From Icerya purchasi (lineage: Eukaryota > Arthropoda > Insecta > Hemiptera > Monophlebidae), in the NCBI GenBank assembly GCA_039619475.1, contig CM077116.1:278643258-278707257 (forward strand): a DNA stretch of 64,000 nt, written 5' to 3'. The notes below the pieces were generated by a model. It was not told the DNA's origin. It did no database searches and saw nothing but the letters and a program-made list of their open reading frames with translations. The translations under genes and the position numbers were made by a program. Shown here piece after piece: positions 47,911-60,499 of the stretch. The number at the start of each line of letters is the position of its first letter. Position 1 is the first letter of the stretch.

Positions 47911-48679
47911 ACGATTACCCATCAACAAGTGTATATAGCAGCAATTAGGAGTAACAAGGAATGGAATCTGACAAAGAATGCTATACCAAGGATTGAGAAA
48001 CCATAACAATCAACGTCGAAAAATGCCAAACGGATGCATCCTGAAAAGAAAAGGAATGACATTGCCATAGGTAAGAGCAAAAGGAGTTAGCTGTCCCGTA
48101 CCATGGTCACATCTGCAATTACAGAGCTCACAGTACAAACGGACAAAAATAATTAAGGAAGAAGAAACACGGGATGTTTAAAAAGCAGTTAGATCCATCA
48201 AGCACGAAACCTATATAGAACACAGCGCTTAGCGTCCGTAAACAATTATCCGAAAGTTCAATGACTTTCTCCATCACTATAAAGCAAAGTTTATAGTTCT
48301 TAATTATGAAAATTGAATAATATTTATGGCGACCACTACGAAAACAGCGCCTACCATTCTGGTAAAAGGAAATGAGCAGAATTTACACCCAACACTATGG
48401 CCACACTGCAACAGCAGCGCCCGCACTACCGGCTGACAAGGAGTTCACCTATCTACCGTTAAGGCCGCAAATGCGACAGCGAGCCCGTAAAATTAACTGC
48501 GAGCTATGCCTGTTTGTAATTGTAACTGCAACATCAGTGCGTGCTCTTCGTTTAGAGAGGAGTTCATTAGAAATAACTGGACACGATAAGTTAGAAATGC
48601 CAAAATGGGAAATACTGAAGGGATTAGATATTAATATGATGAAGTACTGAGGATAGGAATTTTGCTACAATTGGTATGA
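47911..48679. other. No recognisable feature
   Basis: A 92-codon plus frame at 48372-48650 matches nothing I know and has no splice context. Confidence 0.35.
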
Positions 48680-48940
48680 TCAACGTTGACTGTAAAGAGA
48701 GAATAAAGGACACACACAATATGGAGTTGGAACATCATGTGAGAGAAGCTCCGCGTATAGAGCTGCCCTTTCCGATGATAAAGAGGAGCATTCAAAGAAA
48801 ACATGATCAGAGTCGCCGACGACTGTGTTATCGATACACAGCGGACAAATAGGGAAACGATACAATGAAGCAGGAAGTCGACTGTGACCAGATCGAAGAC
48901 GACAGATAGCAGACATGATGAAACGGGGCGCTGCCGATTA
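48680..48940 (-). mobile_element. I-like LINE C-terminus fragment
   Basis: The frame reads MSAICRLRSGHSRLPASLYR, FPICPLCIDNTVVGDSDHVF, FFECSSLSSERAALYAELLS and HDVPTPYC. This is the Cys/His motif CPLC...DHVFFEC. It is cut off just after the motif, lacks the A-tail, and is open through the segment kept. Confidence 0.8.
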
Positions 48941-49651
48941 AGGGAAGACGGAATGGATACGTAAACGAAAGAAAAAAACGAGAAAAGACTAAGAAGACAA
49001 AAAATAAACGAATGACAAAAAAAAACTACAAATATGTCGCGGATAATTTTCGATTTCTTAAACGTCGGTGAGCGTTAGACTTTTAATTCAGATGGAAATA
49101 TATATATACGAAAAACGAAGAGATAAATTGTAATACATTATTTAACAGAGAACGCGATTACTAAATGATATTCTGGTCGGATGTACAGTGCTCGATCCCT
49201 AACTCTCGCTTAATAGTTGCACATATAACAATGCCTTCTTATCGCAACCGATCTACCTGAGCCAGCCTTTTATCCCTTATCACCGCTCGATGCAGTTCGA
49301 TATTTCCGCACGTGTCGCAGTTCGCCCGCACAAGCGTTTGCCACCGGCCCTTACACAAAGACAATACCAGAGCCGATAGTCGACGACATACGAAAATTAA
49401 AAATGAAACTAAAGATAGAACGAATTATCTATTAAATTTCCGTCGAAAGATCGCGCCACGAACCTTGATTCGTAAAAAAAATTTTTTTTTTTTTTATTTT
49501 CAACGGCCTCGAAATTTACATTCGGTTCTTAAAGATTACGTCGAATACATTCTTTACATTTACAAAGGTGATTTCAGTATTCGCTAATACTTAACAAAAA
49601 GAAAACAAAAGGGTCACTCGATGTGTGACAAGCGTAGTTGTACATGGAAAT
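48941..49651. other. No recognisable feature
   Basis: AT-rich with a T-run at 49480-49495. No supported gene. Confidence 0.35.
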
Positions 49652-50994
49652 TTAAATCAATTTAAAAAGTGAAGCGTTTTTTAGAAAATCTATTACTTTT
49701 TTACACACATTATCGTCCATTGTCAATCCTGGATGAATATTACTGAGTCCTACTCGGGCTCTGTCTGGCTGGTAGGCGTTACAATCGACCAGGAAGTGTT
49801 TGATCGTCACTAGGTTGTCACACCGTTTTCCTTGGAGATTAGATAGGAGTGAGTGAGGTGCGTATGTCCAATACGTATTCGAGTGATCACTTGTTGTTCC
49901 CACCTGCTGTAGAGTGACAGATGTACTGTGTCAGATACACTATTTCTGACGTTGTGAAGCTTACTGGCAGTTTGCAGCCAAATAGAGTTCTAGCAGCTGA
50001 TTGACACTTTACGGATCATCTTGGAAGCTTCAGTAAGTGTTAGCTTATTGTCTGGCGAGAATTCGGCCGTGATTGCAGATTTGGCCGCCTGGTCAGCTAA
50101 TTCGTTTCCTTCGATACCAATATGGGCTGGTATCCAGACGAAGTCGACGGTTTTATTAAAGGTCCTTAGCTGTTCTAGGATTTTGTGAACACTTTGTATG
50201 ATAGGATTCGCAGTGAAACGGTTTCCAATGGCATTTAGGCAAGACATAGAGTCTGAGTAAATGGTGCCGTTCGTGTTATCTTGTCTGTTACTTATTAATT
50301 CCAGAGTGTGGAGGATCGCCCTAGCTTCACATGTGGAGTTGTGGTCATGTGTCCGCCGGGCCGCCAGCGTGTTGGTGTCAGAGATTACTGCATATCCGTT
50401 TTTATCGTTGATTGCCGAGCCATCGGTGTAATACTCGATACTTGAGAGATACTTATCCCATAGTTCGTGGAACCGCAGTCTAAGGATTTCAGGAGGCGTG
50501 GTTTGACGGTCTTGGTCGTAAAGCTGCAGATCAATCGTCAGGTCCAGTGAATGCCATGGAGGATAATAACCGAGCATTCGCTCATAGATCTCGGGAAGCG
50601 CAATCCCTAGCTGTGCAGCATAATAGAGTATCCGAATCCTCAATGGGTTCGGCGAGTTTAGTTCGCGGTGCCGGTCGAGAGCTGGATTTTTGTATATACA
50701 CTGGTACGCCGTATTGTTAGGTGTTGAGGCGATAGCTGCGGCGTATTTGAGAACGAGCTCTTTGCGTAGATGGTCAGGGGTAACTGTTAGCAGCAAATAT
50801 GGATAAGACCGCCACTTGCTTTCTATTAGGGCTTTCAATACGTTGAGACCTTTTTCATCTTTTTCAGATATATTTTGGAGTTCATCTTTCCAAATCAGGT
50901 AGGTACCACCGTTGGGGGTATTTCTCCTTTTTTGCTCGGTATTCTCCCTGTTAAATATATTGCCATTTGCCTGCATGACCAGTTTGTAATACAA
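49652..50994 (-). mobile_element. I-clade LINE 3' fragment with intact RNase H
   Basis: A 334-codon open frame (50994-49990) carries a complete RNase H quartet: SIEYYTDGSAINDKNGYAVI (Asp), STCEARAILHTLELI (Glu), GTIYSDSMSCLNAIGN (Asp) and DFVWIPAHIGIEGNELADQA (Asp). After a stop the reading resumes in shifted frames with RWEQQVITRIRIGHTHLTHS and RCDNLVTIKHFLVDCNAYQP. The extreme end is FLKNASLFKLI. It is 5'-truncated at about 50994, just before the domain linker. Its long open frame marks it as the youngest LINE in the window. It differs clearly from the Ser-rich I-like family that dominates elsewhere. Confidence 0.9.
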
Positions 50995-52868
50995 TAAAAT
51001 AGTGTAAAGAAAAAAAAAAATCTTTTCGAGACAATTTAAAAATGCGACGAAACATCAAAAAAGCGCAACCACATATACGATTTTATTGGAACTAGTGAAA
51101 TCCAATGATGACAGTTTTTTATTAGACTAAAAGCATACCTGACACAGCTGGATAAACTGCTGCTTTCTACATCGATTAGCAATCTCCGAATGAGAAAAAG
51201 AAATAAATATTAAGAAGAATATAGAAAGAAAATAATTTCTTCTACATTTATTAATGTTCTACATTTCACTAAAAAAAATTTGCATGTTCTGTACAAAAAT
51301 AAAATTCTTAATTATAGTTGTTAAATGAAGTACTCTACGTTTAGATATTGTAATTTTTATTTTCCTATATCGGAATATTATGTTTATCAAACAGTATCAC
51401 TATCGAAGATTAGTCGAATAGTTTGATCATTGTGTAATAGAATTAAAAGGAAAAAGTAAAAATCGACCATTTAGGTATAACACAATGCTGATTTTTACTT
51501 TTTACTACAGCGTAACTAAATCTATCAGAAATTACGGCAGGTGATTTAGCCAATTGTGTATTGAAAAATTGAAGACTATCCGAATCAAGTCCGGTCATTC
51601 AACAGCAGTTGATGGTAATGGAGCAAGGTTTGTGGAGCTGATAAAAAGATGACACCGTTTTAGAAGGTGGCCCGCAGTTATTGTGCCAACAAAGTAAAGA
51701 TGGAAGCGAGCCAAATCTAAAAGGCGTAATTGGAAGATTCTAACGGCAACCTTAATAAAACCGGGAATCACTCACATAAAACTAGGAATGTTGGCTATCG
51801 CGAGTTAACTAGGGGTTGTTTTTGTTTTGACACAATTTATTCCGCTGCTCTTTTTTAAAATGAATTTGAAACACACTGTTGATTAAGCGGACCACTGATA
51901 TAGGGTTGTTTTAACAGCCAGATTCACAACCGTTGTCTGGAAAACCCCAACGCGGCCGAAGATCCGTGGCAATTCCAAGTGCAAACGGAACAAAACGAGC
52001 CGATAACATTTTAATTTTTCGTAGGTAAGAGGTTGGTCCTAAATGATTTGATAGATAGAAGCGAATCTAAAATAAGGAGAGCATTTTGGAATAGAAATTT
52101 AAAGAAGTACGATTAAAGATAAAGAAAAATTCTATACTTTTTTAGCTCCTAATCGTGGAACAATAATTAATTAGCACAAGCAGTTGATGAGGAAGTATTT
52201 TGAAACCTCGTTTAGCCGCTTCGATATACGTGTGCATAAATTTAGAAAAAGATGGGGTGTGCTTGAAGTTACAGGCGTGAGAGAATTGCTAAGGCTGTGG
52301 AAATTATGAAATTTTCCCAAGACACGATACATTATTAATATAACTGTAGTAGACGTTTCAATTTATGCCGCTTTAAGAGAGTCTCGATCAACACTGATCG
52401 CCAGGAATGGGCGGCAACAGTATTTAGTACTTATTAATAAAGGATTGACGCGACATGAACCAGAAAATGGAAGCACGAAAGGTAAGTCAATTCCGGATGA
52501 AGGATAAAAGAGCAACACCTTAGAGTAAGAATTTTGTATGCTATTATCAACAGGTTACAGTTTATATTTTATTTAGAGATGGATAGAGGTATTTTATGAT
52601 AGATAGGAATTTGAAACTACCTCTTTTAAGGACAGTATCTCATCAAAATGTTAAATTCTATCCGGGTAGGAATTAGCATAACACTTCCTGCGGAATAATT
52701 TAATATATACGATTTTAAGAATGAGAAATTCAAGCTGTTTTTGTCCACTCAGTTTTATAAATGACCGATTCTCGATTTTATGGTAGACATCGCATTATCT
52801 CGGTAATTTCAAGGATGTTAAAATCGTCAATAAATGACGTATGCCGCTGATATAAAAGATAAACAAGG
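50995..52868. other. Mostly featureless; possible RT remnant
   Basis: Near 51560-51660 the plus strand reads KTIRIKSGHSTAVDGNGARF then VELIK, similar to the pre-RT phrase (K..KSxGxDGIPAELIK) of RTE-type LINEs. Weak. Nothing else recognised. Confidence 0.3.
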
Positions 52869-53090
52869 TTACACCGGAATTTCATTTTTAATCATAAATG
52901 AAGAAGATGCTGATAAAATTGCCGTGCTACCGCTTATTCCGGTATTCTTCAGCTTTTTAAGTGTTCTGTATAGTAATACATGATTGAAAGTTTTCTCTGT
53001 ATCAAAAAAGGCAGAGGAAAATTGCAACGATCTCTTTCTCTTTATAGTGCCACACTTAATTCCTGAGCGTCGGCGACTACCTATTCGTAC
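52869..53090 (-). pseudogene. LINE RT motif A fragment
   Basis: The minus strand reads SLQFSSAFFDTEKTFNHVLL then YRTLKKLKNTGISG, matching the RT block with FFDxEKAFDRV. Asp of motif A is kept but the second Asp of the phrase is Asn. No other RT motif is seen nearby. It lies next to a SINE. Confidence 0.55.
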
Positions 53091-53199
53091 ATTTTTAGAT
53101 GTACAGATATAGGCATAGTGTTCATAGCAATTGTTATAAGCAACGCAGGTGGACACACGCAAGACTACATTCGGAACTGATAGTAATCGTTTGATTTAT

Positions 53200-53412
53200 C
53201 GATGTACAAGTGCAGTCCTATTTATGTCTGCTGTGTACTGACCTAGCGCGCATATGATGTTGTACGTGGTGGTTTGCCATTGCCTTCCACGTGCTTATTA
53301 ACGAGTATTTATTTATTTATTTAATTCTTGTAATAAGTTCGTCGTCGCTCGGGATCGAACCCGTGACCTCCGTAACGGAAGTCAAGCGCTCTAGCAACTA
53401 GGCTATCGGATC
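53200..53412 (-). repeat. tRNA-derived SINE, family S2
   Basis: The minus-strand head reads GATAGCCTAGTTGCTAGAGC (A-box), TTGACTTCCGTTACGGAGGT, and ACGGGTTCGATCCCGA, a perfectly paired T-arm with consensus B-box. The acceptor stem does not pair. The body carries AAGGCAATGGCAAACCACC, a phrase common in insect SINEs, after an (AAAT)n run. It is in better condition than the S1 copies. Confidence 0.8.
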
Positions 53413-53692
53413 TATTGTGGGTTATTAAGATGAGGTGAAAGAGTGCAGATTTTTGTTTTCAGTCGCTTTCTTAGATTGAAAAATAGTTGGTTTTTTTTTC
53501 CGGATTTGAGGAAGGAACAGATTTATCATTTTTTCTGACACTTTCGAAAGAACAGAAATTAAAAAGGTGGGGTCCCATAGTTTTGAGAAAAGAAAGGATC
53601 TTTGATTTAAGAATTGAAATAGGAAATATCGTTTTTAAAAAAAGTTAGAATAAAACCGGAGAATCAAATTTGGTTATAAATGTATGGCAGTT
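53413..53692. other. Spacer
   Basis: No feature seen. Confidence 0.35.
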
Positions 53693-53900
53693 TCACAGTT
53701 TGAGGAAGACATTCAAGTATGAAAGGGATGTATCAGCTCCCCAGCTGTGTCCGAAACGTAGACTATTAATTGCAGAGCGAGTTGACCACCGCAAAGAAAT
53801 AAAATTAAGAAACCAAGGATGAAACGGAAAATCCAGTTCAACAGAAAGATAGAAAGAATCAGAAATTAAAAATAAAGAGGAGTAATAATTAAACATTTAT
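53693..53900 (-). mobile_element. I-like LINE C-terminal remnant
   Basis: The minus frame includes WSTRSAINSLRFGHSWGADT, the counterpart of SISAICRLRFGHSxLPSS in the other copies, but it is truncated before the Cys/His motif. Confidence 0.55.
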
Positions 53901-53914
53901 TTAGAACGAGTAGA

Positions 53915-54095
53915 TCCCAATCGCTCCCGGGTCTATACATAATCTGAAATAATTTGGTACCGGAGAAACCTAGGAAAGTAAAGCCGGCTGAGAGAAAGGA
54001 ACTGCCCCCCCCCCTGCTCACATTAGTGCCGTTGGGCTTAGTTCATTGTGAACCTTAGATACCTTATCAAGGGTATGGGACTTACTTTAATGCGG
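53915..54095 (+). repeat. SINE body, family S1, plus orientation
   Basis: It shares GTACCGGAGAAACC, GCCGGCTGAGAGAAAGGAAC, an expanded C-tract (10 C) and ATACCTTATCAAGGGTATGG then GACTTACTTTAATG with the other S1 copies. Confidence 0.65.
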
Positions 54096-54394
54096 AGAGA
54101 AAAGTGATATAGTGAAATGAAAATTGTTTACAAACAGGCTAATGCAAGAACTCTAGGTATATATACTTAAAGTCTCAAAGAAGTCTTCCTGGAAGATTTC
54201 TTTTCTTCTTTCTCTTTGACTAGCCTTCTTTCATACATTCAGAAAGTAGCTAGAGAAAATTTCCAACATTTCATTAGTCTAAATTTTCTGTAGATGTTAC
54301 ACATATTTGGAAGCGGAGTGATACTACATCAACCTGGTGGAAGGAAAATAATGAAATGTCTCCCAAAATGCATTATTACTATTACAGACTACTT

Positions 54395-54990
54395 GAATTT
54401 AAATGCAATAACGTAAAGTTACCTTCCAGACCAAAAACTCGACTAACAAGGAATCAAAATAATACCTATTCATCCTAGAGGGGTAAATCTACGAATCGAC
54501 AATACAGATGATTCGGTTTTAATTAAATTAATGAGTACTATGCCCAGTCACATAATAAACGAAAAACAAATTGGTGTATGGAAGAGGGAAGTGAGGAAGT
54601 GGTTGAAAGAATGGTGCAACGATTAAGGAATTTTGCTGCATCCTCTTTTCCATTTATTTTTATTGCTGCATTTTTTAGGGCTCTTTTAGACCATCTATTT
54701 ACCATTTTCCTTTTCTTTTTTTACTTTCCTGTACATTAATGTATGCAATGTTCAATATATAAGCGATTTCTATATATGGATGTATTATTGTGTAATTCAT
54801 ATATATATTTGCGTCGATTGATATATTTTGTTTTTAGTTTTTTGGTTTAATACGTTCGATCTAAGTAGTAAGAATGATTAATTGTAATTTTGTTTACTAG
54901 AATAAACTATAATAAGAGTGTTGAGCACTCACGCAACGGGCATACTTGGCCAGTGAAACCCACAACTTATTTATTTATAAAAAAAAAAAT
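54395..54990 (+). mobile_element. LINE C-terminus and 3' end, clade uncertain
   Basis: Reading with frameshifts: LPSRPKTRLTRNQNN, then GVNLRIDNTDDSVLIKLMST and KREVRKWLKEWCND with a stop at about 54627. This has the general form of LINE RT C-termini (NSxxxxxVxxFKxxLKxWL). A short A-run ends it at about 54979-54989. Confidence 0.4.
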
Positions 54991-55689
54991 CAATCTCTCT
55001 TTCTTGTGATTATGCTCTATCTCTTTTTTCGAAAAGTTCCTTCTTCAATACTAACGAACTAACGTTTATCCTAACGAATTCCTATTGCCGATTATACGCT
55101 TTTCTTCGTCGCTAAAAATTTTCACCTTTGTTTTGATACTCTTCGAAATCCTTTCGTGTTTCAGAAAGTCTCGCAAAGTCTATTACGACCCTCTATCTAT
55201 GCGCAGATCGTACTTATCGATTCCCTGCCAAACGCATCCGATTCACATCGTTTTAAAAATTGTTTACTCTTATAGTTCCATTTTTGAAGACTGCTGTTTT
55301 AAGGAGCAAATCCAAATTTTAATTTTTACCTCATGACTTCTCATTCCTTTCTTGTAAAACTTCTGTCGGATTCACCTTCCACATTTCTTCTTCAAATGAG
55401 CAGAACTTTTACATGCCTCTAGAATATTTCTTCCTCTTTATACTCTAAATCTTTTTCTCAAGATGCATAGAAACAGGAATTCTACAATTTTGTCAGTTCC
55501 GTATTTTCCTCACAAACGAACATGTTTACCGCTGATTTAAATCTATTGGCTTCTTTTTCTTTCGTTCAGTCTCTATAGCCGAACTAATATTTTTCGGTCT
55601 CCATGATATATACTGATTGGTTATTTCCGATTCTACGAGTACTCCCTTTTTATTTCCTACTTCTTCTTGTGATTTTACTATTCCCCGTA
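54991..55689. other. No recognisable feature
   Basis: Pyrimidine-rich sequence, possibly the decayed upstream part of the next LINE fragment. Confidence 0.3.
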
Positions 55690-56190
55690 TACTCTTCTCA
55701 ATTTACATTTTTTGCACTTTCTATTCTATTCGCGTTGATTTTTTGTAGGTTCTTCATCGCATGAGCAACGAATGAAATAATTTTGCTGATTATTCGGCTC
55801 GAATTGTTGCTTTGCTGTTCCATTTCTTTTTTTAACCCTTTCTCAAATTTCTTGCCCTTATTTGAAAAATTTCATTCGCGAGATGTTTCCGTCTGTTCCT
55901 ATAAGCACTCATCTAAATCTTCCCTTCAAACTCTGATTCCTCGAATTTCCCTCATTTCGCAACTCTCCTTATTTTCTGCACTATATGTCTACGTTTTGTT
56001 TTTCTTTTTTGTCTTTTCCTTCTGCAATACAATCATTTGTGGCGCTAATCACTTATTTTTTGACTTTTCATTTTCTTCTATTGAGCACTCTCTTTTTTAT
56101 TTTTCCATTTTTCTTTTTTTTTTTTGAATCTTCCTGCTCCCCGTTGTTATTTCTATACTGTGCCCTTTCCTTTACCTAATTTCTGCCATT
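55690..56190 (+). mobile_element. I-like LINE 3' fragment, heavily decayed
   Basis: Fragments such as CNTIICGANHLFFDFSFSSI then EHSLFYFS correspond to the CDADHIFLECPALRNERS block of the 12.1 kb copy. Pyrimidine-rich codon use is as in the rest of this family. Every catalytic feature is lost. Confidence 0.5.
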
Positions 56191-56243
56191 AATCCGTTTC
56201 TAGGTAAATTTTTGTAACTGAGAAGCCTAAAAAATAAATGATT

Positions 56244-56343
56244 AAAATAAAAATAAATGAATAAATAAAAATAAATGAATAAATAAAAATAAATGAATAA
56301 ATAAAAATAAATGAATAAATAAAAATAAATGAATAAATAAAAA
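56244..56343. repeat. Tandem repeat, 18-bp unit
   Basis: More than five near-perfect copies of AATAAATGAATAAATAAA. The plausible-looking ORF on the minus strand here (repeating YSFIFI) is only this repeat. Confidence 0.95.
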
Positions 56344-58137
56344 TGGAGAATAATGTGAAACCAGGGAGAAATGCTTGTAAATTATAGGTATGCATATACC
56401 AGAAGTATATATATATAGCTTTTTTAAACTACGATATTCATTCTATTTTAATTAGGATTGCTGTTTAGATTTCAAAATGTCCATTCTAACGGAATTGCAG
56501 GGGAAAAAATTAATGTAACCAATACAGTTTTTTATCAAACACAACTCGTCTTTTTTCTTTTTTCATTTTCCTTTTCTTTTTTTTTTCTTTGTATAGCGTT
56601 AAATTTAGTAAATGCATATTTTTCAGAAATTATTACCCGCACTCAATTTAACCAGATGTTATTTTCATCTGAATATGGTTAAGCTCGTCGGTGCTAATCA
56701 AAAGTGTAATAAACATTTTATTAATTTTTTCTGCATTAAAGTAACGAAAGTAAATTGCCCACCTATTCAACTCCTCTTGAATCAGTAGTTTTACCTGCTA
56801 AAATTTAAGAGAGCAGCAGAACATTCACTAATTTCTTCTATCAAACGGTTCCGTTATGTGCACGTGCTTCTATTAGAGTGCATTTTGAACAACGTTAACT
56901 CGCATAAATGGAATTAGTGTCATTTCCGAAAGTATTTACGTCTACCAGCTGTCGTATAATGTCGCAGTAAATGGTTTGAAACTGTCTCGTCGCTCACCTC
57001 AAAATTATTTCTTAAAATAAGTTAAGCTTAAACTTTACAGTCTCCGAAAAACTGCATTAAAAACAATGTGCAAGACAAAAAAATGCAAATACGTTGGTAG
57101 CCGTTAATCTACGGGTGAAAATGATGACACTAGTGTTCACTGTATGTAGAAAAAATTATTTATGCAATGAACTATGAAAGAGATAGATTATTTGTAGAAA
57201 ATGTTGAACGCGATGTCGCAAAAAGAGTATTCTAGGTCATTGCGAGCAATATTATTACCTCGAGAAACATCTATGTGTTCTCAGAATATGTACAATCTAA
57301 GAAAATTGATCGATAACTTAACCCTTTCGTTCACAATCTTACCAGTTAGTAATGTTGGTTTTTAACTACTATGTTCAAAAAAATTACGCTTCGTGATATT
57401 ATGTTACTAAATGGTAATATAGACTATTTTACAAAGTTAATAAATATGATACATTCACATTTAAAGGCGGCGATTTATCATATAACTTAAACTGGTGTTT
57501 TTATGTAAAAAAATTTGTGCGGGTTTTCTATGTATTAATTTTTATTGACGAATATTTTTAATTTTGAAGTTAACAAACTACGCAGTATATATATTTGTCC
57601 CCGTTCGCTTCGCTCGTCAATTCCTACGCACTGATCATTACGCTCACCCAGGCGCACGCCACACCCTTGACTCTATTGTTTATACGATAGAAAGAAATCA
57701 TAATTTAAACCGCGCCCTAATTACAAGAGTACCTGAATTGAAAATAGAATAATAAATTTTTTTTCCGACTGGTCATAAATGGAAATGGATTTTGAATGTA
57801 GCCCAGAATAAATTAAAATTGAGAATTTAACTGCATATCTAATATTGGAAATAATAAAAATCTAACCGATTATTTCTCGCTAGTAGTTTAGGAAATTTCG
57901 TTATTTAAAACAAAAGTGTAAGGGATACACACAGTATTTGGCAGTATAAATCATACGAACAAGGCAGAACCGGTGATTGTAACTGAGATATTAGTAGATC
58001 CGACTTCAAATCTAACTTTATTAATACATAAATTAGCTAAGTATATTGCGCATATCACCACTATGCCTAACAACAAAAACCAACAAAAAACAAAAAAAAT
58101 ACACAAATTTGTAAAGTATCACCTTCTTTTTCTTCTT
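56344..58137. other. Intergenic, no recognisable feature
   Basis: AT-rich, with a short (TA)n near 56407-56417. No gene seen. Confidence 0.4.
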
Positions 58138-58630
58138 CTTCTTCTTCTGGGTGCCTTACGTTAATGACACGTTGGCTGCTCCCAATGCTCTGCTTCTTGC
58201 CGCCTCAACCAGCTCCTCGAAACTACGAAGTCCCGTCCGTTCCTTTACATTGTCAATCCATCCACATGTTCTTCTCCCTCTTGGTCGCTTGCTTTGTGTT
58301 CCGCCTTCTAATATGACTAGTGGTGGCCGATACTTTTCTCCTCGGATGATATGACCAAAATATGCCGTTTTTCTACTATCTTTTCAATCCATGGTATTTT
58401 TAGTAGGCGTCTCAGGAATCAAATTTCAGCTGCTTTTAATCGATTCTCGGATTTCTTTTTTATGGCCCAGGCCTCTATAGTCCGTAAAGTAAGACTGGCC
58501 ATATGTAACATTTCACAACGCGGAGTCTTGTAGCCAATGGAAATTTAAGTTGCAATAGGGCAGTGCCAAGTTTCCTGAATACTTCCTTCGCGATTCCTCG
58601 CCGAATTTTAATAATCTTCATCACCACAAA
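58138..58630 (-). mobile_element. RTE-type LINE fragment, RT thumb to 3' tail
   Basis: Minus strand: IRRGIAKEVFRKLGTALLQL, LRVVKCYIWPVLLYGL (thumb; the following Cys is a stop), RLLKIPWIEKIVEKRH-like residues in another frame, then GHIIRGEKYRPPLVILEGGT, RPRGRRTCGWIDNVKERTGL and ALGAANVSLT, with a stop and a (GAA)n tail. Same clade as the 1.2 and 5.2 kb pieces but a different subfamily at the C-terminus. Confidence 0.8.
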
Positions 58631-60499
58631 ATACGTATAGAAATATAAAAACTAAAAACGAGAAAGACGTATAAAAGAAATAAACACTTTTTATAAATTG
58701 TTAAGCCAGAGAAAAAAATTGGCTAAATGGCAAATGCCAAACTGGAAGAAAGAAAAAATGGTTGTATGAAAAATTTTAAATCTGTTTTGTGTAAACAGAG
58801 TGAGTGTAATTTACAATACAGACTTTTACCTGGATTCAATTATAATTTGTTGTTAACAAATCGGTTGCGTTGCAAGGACGAAAATATAATTTTAGAATGC
58901 CGAAACTTAACAATAATGATGCTTCATAATAAATTCAGATTTATCCGATGAAAGTAACAGTAGTGAAAATGTGGAAATTTGAAAGACTATAGCATCAGAG
59001 AAGATTGTCCGATAGAATAAATCTAATAGCATACAACTAAACAATTTCAGTATCTGCTTTTTGTTCTATATTCGTAAAGATGCGTCCACGACGAAGGGGC
59101 AGAAATAAATAATGAAAAGACGGAAGATGGCAATGAAGAAAAAATTGTTTGCCACTATTCTAACTAAAGAGTATATTATTACACACATTTACAAACCTAT
59201 ATGCAATTTTTTGTTTATTAATTATAGTCATTGTTTTGTGCAGAAATATTTACGATGTTTATAAAATACATGTACTTTTCGTCACACAGCGTTAACAACC
59301 TGTAACTCACAAAATAAGGGTAGTTCAAAAATTTTTGCGCGAATGGTCAATTTATCCATCTGAGAATTAGTATTATGATTTTATTTTCTTAATTCGTTTA
59401 AAAAGGAGAAAAAACTGAACGAAGCGGTTAAGTTAAAATTTCAATTTAAGCTTAACTAAATGTTAGAGATTTCCCTGTACGGGTCTAGTTTTGTTAAAGA
59501 ATTCGAATTCTCGCCTTGAATCTGATTTAACCAACACACAACTTTTTTTTTGTTTGGAGAGTAGGCTATCGAAAAGCAACAGCCCAATCAACCAAGGAGA
59601 ATCTAACATATCAGATTTTAATCCGGTGCGAAATAAAATGAATGAAAGAAGCTAGAATTGGAATATAGTTATTAATCGAATATTATCATCGCTCATTTCT
59701 GTCGTTACGAACTACCAACGCATCCAAACGAATCCTTAGCGTAGTCGAAAGTGTGTCATTTTTATTGCTGTATTCTTCCTGTTTTTTTTTTTTTTTTATT
59801 TTTGATTCAAGTAATTTTAAACCTTTTAAATCCGTTTACTTCATAATAATAAAATATACTGCGAATAAGAAAATAAAGAACTCACACCTGCAAATGGAAA
59901 TGCGCTTTTTTGGTACATCATTTAATTTTCATTATTGCCAAAAAGAAGAACGAAAAAAATAGCCGAACAACGGTAATGTTAACGCGTAAGTTGATTTCAT
60001 GGTTCGTCTGAAATTTTAGTTGCCCTTTTAAGAAACGATCTTTCCAACTTGTTTTTCAATTATTCAAAATCGATTCTACAGCAGAGATGAATCCAGTGGT
60101 GCCCCCCCCCCCGAACTTAACACAGGTTGTTTAAGAATAATTTAATAGGAAATAAAATTCTTTTTATTCGCTTTGTTTACAGTTATGTCAAAAGTTGCTG
60201 ATAAAACATTTTGAAATGGTTCAATTAGGTTGTAGTATTGATTTGAAACACTTACAATCTGATGGTAATGCAACATTTTAGCGACTTTTAGTACGATCAA
60301 ATTGTCGTTCTGAATTCAGAAATATTACTAAGAATGGCAGAAAAAATTAAAATTTAAAGTTGGGTAACACATGAACAGGTCTTCTTAAACCATTAGGAAT
60401 TTTCGGAAACCTATGTGCACTCATAGTGGCAAGATTGACCGAGAACGAAAAGGGAACACAGGTTTAAAAACATTCATTACTCTCTTATGTAGATGTAAA
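58631..60499. other. Intergenic, no recognisable feature
   Basis: AT-rich, with a C12-type tract near 60103-60112. A 74-codon frame at 58727-58951 (ECNLQYRLLPGFNYNLLLTN) is unexplained but has no supporting context. Confidence 0.35.

Noticed and set aside
53337..53412. tRNA gene
   Set aside because: The T-arm is perfect but the acceptor ends do not pair and a SINE body follows.
56189..56395. ORF with repeating YSFIFI residues, like membrane segments
   Set aside because: It is merely the translation of the 18-bp tandem repeat.
57564..57752. 62-codon ORF in a slightly GC-richer island
   Set aside because: No motif, no splice sites, no neighbouring support.
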